Positions 21,931-25,954 of a DNA stretch of 25,954 nucleotides are shown piece by piece. Positions within the stretch are counted from its first letter, which is position 1. Every line of letters begins with the position of its first letter. The position numbers were made by a program, and so were the translations under genes. The notes below the pieces were generated by a model that saw nothing but the letters and a program-made list of their open reading frames with translations, had not been told where the DNA came from and did no database searches. The stretch is taken from positions 1-25,954 of IMG/VR virus record IMGVR_UViG_3300007640_000203, one strand, 5' to 3'. Source of the DNA: a virus.

Positions 21931-21958
21931 TAAGGCGAGTGTTTCGACACTCGCTTTT
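21931..21958 (+). terminator. Intrinsic terminator with UUCG tetraloop after the capsid gene
   Basis: GCGAGTGT (21935-21942) and ACACTCGC (21947-21954) form a perfect 8-bp stem capped by TTCG, followed by TTTT. Upstream AAG can extend the stem into the T-run. The UUCG loop and T-run are textbook features of a strong intrinsic terminator. Confidence 0.85.
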
Positions 21959-21980
21959 ATAAACTTTTAAACTAAATAAA

Positions 21981-22547
21981 ATGGCAGAAATAACTTCAGA
22001 TATTCTAGTTGCTTGTGAAGACGAGAACAGAAGAGGTGGTTTAAAAAGACTGTTCGTTATCAATAGAGAAAACGTAACATCTTTCACAGCTGGTTCTACT
22101 CACGACTATACAGCTGTTACATTAGATGCTACTTCAGACGTATTTTTTGAGATACAATTTGACGATGAGGGAGCTTCTTATACAGCAGAAGGTTCTCGTG
22201 AAAATGGCTCATCTTTACAAGAGCATACTATTGAGGCAGTAATACCTAGAATACATAAAACTAAAGCAAAAGAATTACAAGCACTATTTACTAGTTGTAA
22301 AGTAATTGTTATTGCTGAAACTTATATTTCTACTGGAACATATAACCAAGCATTTGTAATAGGTTACGATGAAATTTTAACAGATGACGCAGCTTTAAGA
22401 GCTAACGTAACTACAACTGTTGAAGCAGAATTACAAGGTCAAAACGCTTACACACTTACAATGAGTGGTAAGAGTGCTGAAATTGCAAGAGAATTTGTTG
22501 GTAGCATAACTTCAAATGCGAGTGGTACTGTAAACTTCGGTAGCTAA
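21981..22547 (+). CDS. Putative major tail tube protein
   Basis: A 188-aa beta-rich protein (MAEITSDILVACEDENRRGG, then FFEIQFDDEGASYTAEGS, KVIVIAETYISTGTYNQAFV and a final AYTLTMSGKSAEIA). Length, composition and the SGKS.E.A..F-type ending resemble tail tube proteins of Bacteroidota phages. It stands alone between two hairpin terminators next to the capsid gene, as expected for a virion protein needed in many copies. No promoter-like TAnnTTTG is visible in the gap before it, so it may rely on readthrough. Confidence 0.6.
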   Translation: MAEITSDILVACEDENRRGGLKRLFVINRENVTSFTAGSTHDYTAVTLDATSDVFFEIQFDDEGASYTAEGSRENGSSLQEHTIEAVIPRIHKTKAKELQALFTSCKVIVIAETYISTGTYNQAFVIGYDEILTDDAALRANVTTTVEAELQGQNAYTLTMSGKSAEIAREFVGSITSNASGTVNFGS

Positions 22548-22558
22548 TAAGCATAAAT

Positions 22559-22582
22559 AGGCGAGGGTTTAGGCTCTCGCCT
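22559..22582 (+). terminator. Hairpin terminator after the tail tube gene
   Basis: AGGCGAGGG (22559-22567) pairs with CTCTCGCCT (22574-22582) over 9 bp, with one G-U pair and a 6-base loop. The downstream TTAATATAA is a poor T-run, so termination may be partial. The left arm shares AGGCGAG with the hairpin after the capsid gene. Confidence 0.65.
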
Positions 22583-22596
22583 TAATATAAGATACT

Positions 22597-22857
22597 ATGT
22601 ATAAATTAAAAGAAAGTGGTCTTGGTAAAAAGTGGTGTGGTGATGAGATTATCATATTAACCAACGAATTAAGCCAAAGAAAGTTAAAAAAATTATTTAA
22701 TAAGAATTGCGAATTTGTAGAATATGAGCAACAAACCACAAGCGAGGAAACCCAGACATCGGACAGTACCGCCAAGAACAAAGATACAAGCACTAGCAGT
22801 ATCAACAGACGTAAATCAAACAAAGGAAAAACAAACAAAAAGCGAAAAACAGACTAA
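22597..22857 (+). CDS. Small protein overlapping the portal gene
   Basis: An 86-aa product. Residues 1-45 (MYKLKESGLGKKWCGDEIII, NELSQRKLKKLFNKNCEFVEYE) look like a real small domain, of the type found beside head genes in Bacteroidota phages. Residues 46-86 are low-complexity Ser/Thr/Lys (NRRKSNKGKTNKKRKTD) and are encoded wholly within the first 134 bases of the portal gene in another frame. The function is unknown. It starts 14 bases after the hairpin terminator. Confidence 0.6.
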   Translation: MYKLKESGLGKKWCGDEIIILTNELSQRKLKKLFNKNCEFVEYEQQTTSEETQTSDSTAKNKDTSTSSINRRKSNKGKTNKKRKTD

Positions 22858-24025
22858 ATGGTATCCGTTTTTTGTTGATTCCGACAATATTTATATTAAT
22901 GACTTAGCAGCAAGAGCTAAAAGAAGCTCTACTCATGGTGCTATTGTTCAATCTAAGGCAAACTACACTAAAGGACAAGATTTTGTTTATTATCGTAATA
23001 ATGAAAGTGTAGAATTAAACGCTAAAGAAGAAGAATACTTTAACGAAGTAAATAAGTATAGACAAAGTTTACACGATGTATATGGCTTAAACGCCTACGA
23101 TTTTGTGTACTCTGGTAATTGTTACATTGAAGTGATAAGAGGTAAGGATTTTGATTCTATCTTTTATTTAGACGCTTCTAAAGTAAGAAAAAACGAGAAA
23201 ACAGCCTTTATATCTGGTTATTGGCGTGAAATATTATTACAACAAAATCCAACGGATGAATACCCTATTAAAACTGTTGAGCTTTGGAATGGTGAAATAG
23301 ATACAAAACAAAAACACTTTATAATTCACGTTAAAAATCATTGTCCAGAGTATGATTATTATGGATTACCTGAACACGTACAAGTATTAAAGTGGGCTGA
23401 TATTGAGTATAAAATTGCTCAATTCAATTTAAAGAAATTAAAAAACGGATTCTTTCCTAGTGCTGCGATTACTATTGTAGGTCAACCACCTGAAGGAAAG
23501 AACGCGCAAGAGTATGTAGAAGCTATTAGAGATAACTTTACAGATGAAGAAAACAACCACAAGATGTTTGTTCAAATGGTTGATAGTCCAGACCAAGCAG
23601 TACAAGTAAATGAATTTACAACTGTAAGAGAAGGTGAAATGATGGAGCTACAAAGATTAGCAAGAGAAAACATAATCTCTGGTCATAGATGGTTCGCTAG
23701 TTTAGCTGGTATTTCAACTGCTGGAAGTTTAGGGAGTAACCAACAAATAAGAAACGAATACAACATAGCTTTAAAGGGTGTGGTTGTTCCACAATTTCAA
23801 ACACCTCTATTAAATGCTTATGATACATTATTAAAAATATTAGGCTTTGATTTAGAGTTAGGAGTACTTAATGTAGCTCCAGTAGGAATAGAAGATAGAA
23901 TTGAGCCTAAAGAAGTACTAACTAAAAACGAGCAACGTGAGCTATTAGGTTACGAGCCGTTAGAAGAAAACGAACAAAATGAGCCTGACAACGGAAATGA
24001 TGACGACAGCGGAAGTGAAGACTAA
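22724..24025 (+). CDS. Portal protein
   Basis: A 433-aa protein. After a basic low-complexity N-terminus (residues 1-45) come AARAKRSSTHGAIVQSKANY, YGLNAYDFVYSGNCYIEVIR and YYGLPEHVQVLKWADIEYKI, the succession characteristic of portal proteins of the PBSX/HK97 type, and later REGEMMELQRLARENIISGH. An acidic tail (NEPDNGNDDDSGSED) ends it. It forms the dodecameric ring through which DNA enters. The next methionine is far inside the domain, so the ATG at 22724 must be the start despite the 134-base overlap. Its place after the capsid and tail tube genes rather than next to the terminase is unusual. Confidence 0.9.
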   Translation: MSNKPQARKPRHRTVPPRTKIQALAVSTDVNQTKEKQTKSEKQTKWYPFFVDSDNIYINDLAARAKRSSTHGAIVQSKANYTKGQDFVYYRNNESVELNAKEEEYFNEVNKYRQSLHDVYGLNAYDFVYSGNCYIEVIRGKDFDSIFYLDASKVRKNEKTAFISGYWREILLQQNPTDEYPIKTVELWNGEIDTKQKHFIIHVKNHCPEYDYYGLPEHVQVLKWADIEYKIAQFNLKKLKNGFFPSAAITIVGQPPEGKNAQEYVEAIRDNFTDEENNHKMFVQMVDSPDQAVQVNEFTTVREGEMMELQRLARENIISGHRWFASLAGISTAGSLGSNQQIRNEYNIALKGVVVPQFQTPLLNAYDTLLKILGFDLELGVLNVAPVGIEDRIEPKEVLTKNEQRELLGYEPLEENEQNEPDNGNDDDSGSED

Positions 24026-24470
24026 CGCTTTAGTTAACGCAAATATAGACACAGCTTATTTAGACCAATACATTTTATTGGCTCAAAGAAAGTATTTTAG
24101 AAAGTTTTTAGATAATGACTTCTACGAAGAATTATTAACTCAAATAGCTGCTTCTTCTTTGACTTCTGATAATTCTACTTTACTAGAAAGCTACATAAAA
24201 CCAGCGTTAGCACACTATATAGTCTATGAAAGTTTACCACAATTAAGAAACTCAATCGACAAAGGTGGTGTTTATCTTAATTTAAGTGAAACATCTGACG
24301 CTGTAAGTGATTTTGGTTACGGTCAAGTAAGAGATGATTATTTAGCTAAAGCAGACGCATTAAGAGAAGAAATAGATTTTTTTATAAAAGACGCCCAAAA
24401 AGATGATTCTACAAAATATCCTTTATATTGTGGTAAATCAAGTCAAAACAGCGGAATAATAATATACTAA
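23979..24470 (+). CDS. Head-tail connector (gp6-like/DUF6712-like)
   Basis: A protein of up to 163 aa; ATG codons at 23979, 23997 and 24000 are all possible, giving overlaps of 47 to 26 bases with the portal gene. The body is helical (LDQYILLAQRKYFRKFLDND, EELLTQIAAS, YIKPALAHYIVYESLPQLRN), the pattern of gp6-like adaptors that attach to the portal ring. Position directly after the portal gene supports this. The C-terminus is short and contains PLYCGKSS. Confidence 0.65.
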   Translation: MSLTTEMMTTAEVKTNALVNANIDTAYLDQYILLAQRKYFRKFLDNDFYEELLTQIAASSLTSDNSTLLESYIKPALAHYIVYESLPQLRNSIDKGGVYLNLSETSDAVSDFGYGQVRDDYLAKADALREEIDFFIKDAQKDDSTKYPLYCGKSSQNSGIIIY

Positions 24471-25258
24471 TGAAGTTAACAGTTTATAGAAATAACATAT
24501 ACAGTAATAGAGTTCCGTTAAATGCTTTTTCTGATAACTATTCTATCTTATTAGATGGAGTAGATGAGTATATTAATATAGATGCTTTACAATCTGCAAC
24601 AGCAAGTAACACAAATGGAACTATATCTATATGGGTTAAGCCAGTAGATGCAACACCTAGTAGTAATGAGTTTTTATTTTCTTTTGGTGACACTAATGCA
24701 GATACTAGAATATCTGGTTTTATCCGTACTGATGGAACAGTAAGATTTGAAGCAAAAACAGCTGGAGGTATTTGGTGGCGTGTTACAACTGATGCAGCAC
24801 TATTAAGTGATGGTACTTGGGGGCATTTAAGTTTTGTGCAAGACGGCACAACCCCAAGAATTGATTTTAATGGAACTACTCCTGCACAAACAACTACTTC
24901 GGTTTCAGATATAACTTATTGGTTTAATGGTATAGGTGATATTGATAATGGGCGTTTAGGTTGTAAGAATGATGATTCATTAGGAAATATTTTATTTTTT
25001 AATGGTAATATTGATGATTTCCTATACACTTCGGATGCTAAAACATTAGCACAAATACAAGATATTTATAATTCTGGAACTCCAAAAGATGAAAGCGGAA
25101 TAACCAATGGAGTAAGTTATTACTTAATGGGTGATGCCTCTGGAGATAATTATAATAGTGGAGTAGCTAGTGAGTGGCAATTTATTGACCAGATAGGAAG
25201 TAATAATGCTTACACAGTTAATTGCGAAGAAGCAGACATAGAAACAGATACACCATGA
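24470..25258 (+). CDS. LamG/concanavalin A-like virion protein
   Basis: A 262-aa protein. YSILLDGVDEYINID (24-38), GTISIWVKPV, FEAKTAGGIWWRV, DGTWGHLSFVQDGTTPRIDF and NGNIDDFLYTSDAKTLAQI follow in order the hallmark segments of LamG-like lectin domains, nearly filling the protein. Such domains bind carbohydrate or act as capsid or fibre decorations. It follows the connector with a TAATG junction, so it is probably a head or neck appendage. There is no signal peptide. Confidence 0.75.
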   Translation: MKLTVYRNNIYSNRVPLNAFSDNYSILLDGVDEYINIDALQSATASNTNGTISIWVKPVDATPSSNEFLFSFGDTNADTRISGFIRTDGTVRFEAKTAGGIWWRVTTDAALLSDGTWGHLSFVQDGTTPRIDFNGTTPAQTTTSVSDITYWFNGIGDIDNGRLGCKNDDSLGNILFFNGNIDDFLYTSDAKTLAQIQDIYNSGTPKDESGITNGVSYYLMGDASGDNYNSGVASEWQFIDQIGSNNAYTVNCEEADIETDTP

Positions 25259-25482
25259 TAAACGAATATTACATATTACCAACAGGAATGTTAAATGTTT
25301 TAGACAACTACGAAGTTGTAGAAACTTTAGAAACTGTTAGATATAATCTTAACGGTACTAAGTTTGTTTGTAAAACAAGAAGCGGAGTTACCAACCCACC
25401 TTTTATGAACCCACATACAGCTAAAACACATTCAGAGGTATTAGTTGAAATGGCTAAAGCAGAATGGACTACAAATGAATGA
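25255..25482 (+). CDS. Unknown 75-aa protein
   Basis: I choose the ATG at 25255, which overlaps the LamG gene's stop as ATGA; an earlier ATG at 25222 would add 11 arginine-rich residues that look out of frame. The product (MINEYYILPTGMLNVLDNYE, then RSGVTNPPFMNPHTAKTHSE) has no recognised domain. It ends in an 8-base overlap with the holin candidate. Confidence 0.55.
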   Translation: MINEYYILPTGMLNVLDNYEVVETLETVRYNLNGTKFVCKTRSGVTNPPFMNPHTAKTHSEVLVEMAKAEWTTNE

Positions 25483-25678
25483 ACATCAAGAAATATTAAC
25501 CACTAAACTAGGGCTTATTGTAGGAAGTGTAACAGCAGGATTAACACTAGCTGACATAGATTTAATAATGGCTATTCTTTTAAAGTTTGTATCAATAGTT
25601 TCATTTATAATAGTTATAGCCTTAAACATTCCTAAATTGTATAACAAGATTAAGAGTTGGAAGAATGGAAATACTTAA
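25475..25678 (+). CDS. Small two-TM membrane protein, holin candidate
   Basis: I choose the ATG at 25475, forming ATGAATGA with the previous stop; the product is 67 aa. It has two adjacent hydrophobic segments, about residues 11-30 (KLGLIVGSVTAGLTLADIDL) and 32-52 (AILLKFVSIVSFIIVIALNI), then a basic tail (KLYNKIKSWKNGNT). Size, two TM helices and a basic C-terminus fit a class II-type holin, but no endolysin gene is visible to confirm a lysis cassette. Confidence 0.55.
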   Translation: MNEHQEILTTKLGLIVGSVTAGLTLADIDLIMAILLKFVSIVSFIIVIALNIPKLYNKIKSWKNGNT

Positions 25679-25954
25679 AAAATACGGTATAAATATACTG
25701 ATGGCTATTGCTATGGTTGTATGGGGTTTGATTCAGAAAGGTGCTACTTTAGAATTTAAAGAAAAGGTAGGAGAAGTAATGACTGAAAAGATTAACTCTA
25801 AGGACTTTATGGATAAGGTTATGACATCTAGTTATATGAAGGAATATAAAGAAGTAGAGAAGCTAAAAACATTAAAAGAAGTAGTAAAAGTAGTTGATAG
25901 TGAAAAGGTTGATTTTATACAAGTATTAAGTTTAAAAACAGGATTAACCAAAGA
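25665..25954 (+). CDS. TM plus coiled-coil protein, cut by window edge
   Basis: The frame opens at ATG 25665, overlaps the holin candidate by 14 bases and stays open to the window end, giving 96 residues. MEILKKYGINILMAIAMVVW and the following GLIQ form one N-terminal membrane anchor. The rest is a Lys/Glu helix (KEYKEVEKLKTLKEVVKVVD) of coiled-coil type. One anchor plus coiled coil next to a holin candidate recalls an inner-membrane spanin, but the C-terminus is missing and other membrane proteins are possible. Confidence 0.6.
   Translation, partial: MEILKKYGINILMAIAMVVWGLIQKGATLEFKEKVGEVMTEKINSKDFMDKVMTSSYMKEYKEVEKLKTLKEVVKVVDSEKVDFIQVLSLKTGLTK

Noticed and set aside
1-25954. tRNA genes, CRISPR arrays, insertion sequences or attachment sites
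   Set aside because: No cloverleaf, spaced direct repeats, transposase or integrase was recognised; gaps are too short for most of these.

Overview
The window is the late (packaging and virion) region of a tailed dsDNA phage or prophage, almost certainly infecting a member of the Bacteroidota, most likely a marine-type flavobacterium. The reasons are: the DNA is strongly AT-rich by eye; all real genes lie on the + strand in tightly packed, mostly overlapping order; almost no gene has a Shine-Dalgarno sequence; and three of the few intergenic gaps carry an exact TAnnTTTG, the -7 element of Bacteroidota promoters. A 978-aa tape-measure protein with tail-tube, tail-terminator and HK97-gp10-like proteins points to a long, probably siphovirus-type tail.

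Layout. 1-180 is the end of an unknown gene. 229-1972 is the packaging module (DUF5681-type small terminase, large terminase). 2023-3656 holds small unknown genes and a probable tail assembly chaperone whose second half lies in the -1 frame behind a T9 run. 3632-10028 is an accessory block of about 6.4 kb: three small glycosyltransferase-like proteins, a PAPS-type sulfotransferase, an LpxA-like acyltransferase, a radical SAM protein, and an asparagine-synthetase-like amidotransferase split into two overlapping genes, with three unknown small genes between them. 10089-16204 holds neck, tail-terminator, tail-tip and fibre-like proteins; 16205-19141 is the tape measure; 19138-19810 has three small proteins, one zinc-binding. 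19878-22547 is the head-maturation protease/scaffold fusion, major capsid protein and probable tail tube, the last two each followed by a hairpin. 22597-24470 holds a small protein overlapping the portal, the portal and a head-tail connector. 24470-25258 is a LamG-like virion protein and 25255-25954 holds small genes including a two-TM holin candidate and a truncated TM/coiled-coil protein.

How the parts fit. The structural proteins could build a complete head, neck and tail, but the order is unusual: tail genes and tape measure precede protease, capsid and portal, and the chaperone is about 12.7 kb away from the tape measure. The accessory block sits in the late transcription unit, so its enzymes are probably made with the virion proteins. 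The most economical reading is a phage-encoded pathway that builds or decorates a sulfated, acylated and/or amidated glycan on the virion or host surface. Substrate and target cannot be read from the sequence. No integrase, repressor, replication gene, tRNA, CRISPR array or insertion sequence was seen, and no gene-free stretch exceeds 70 bases.
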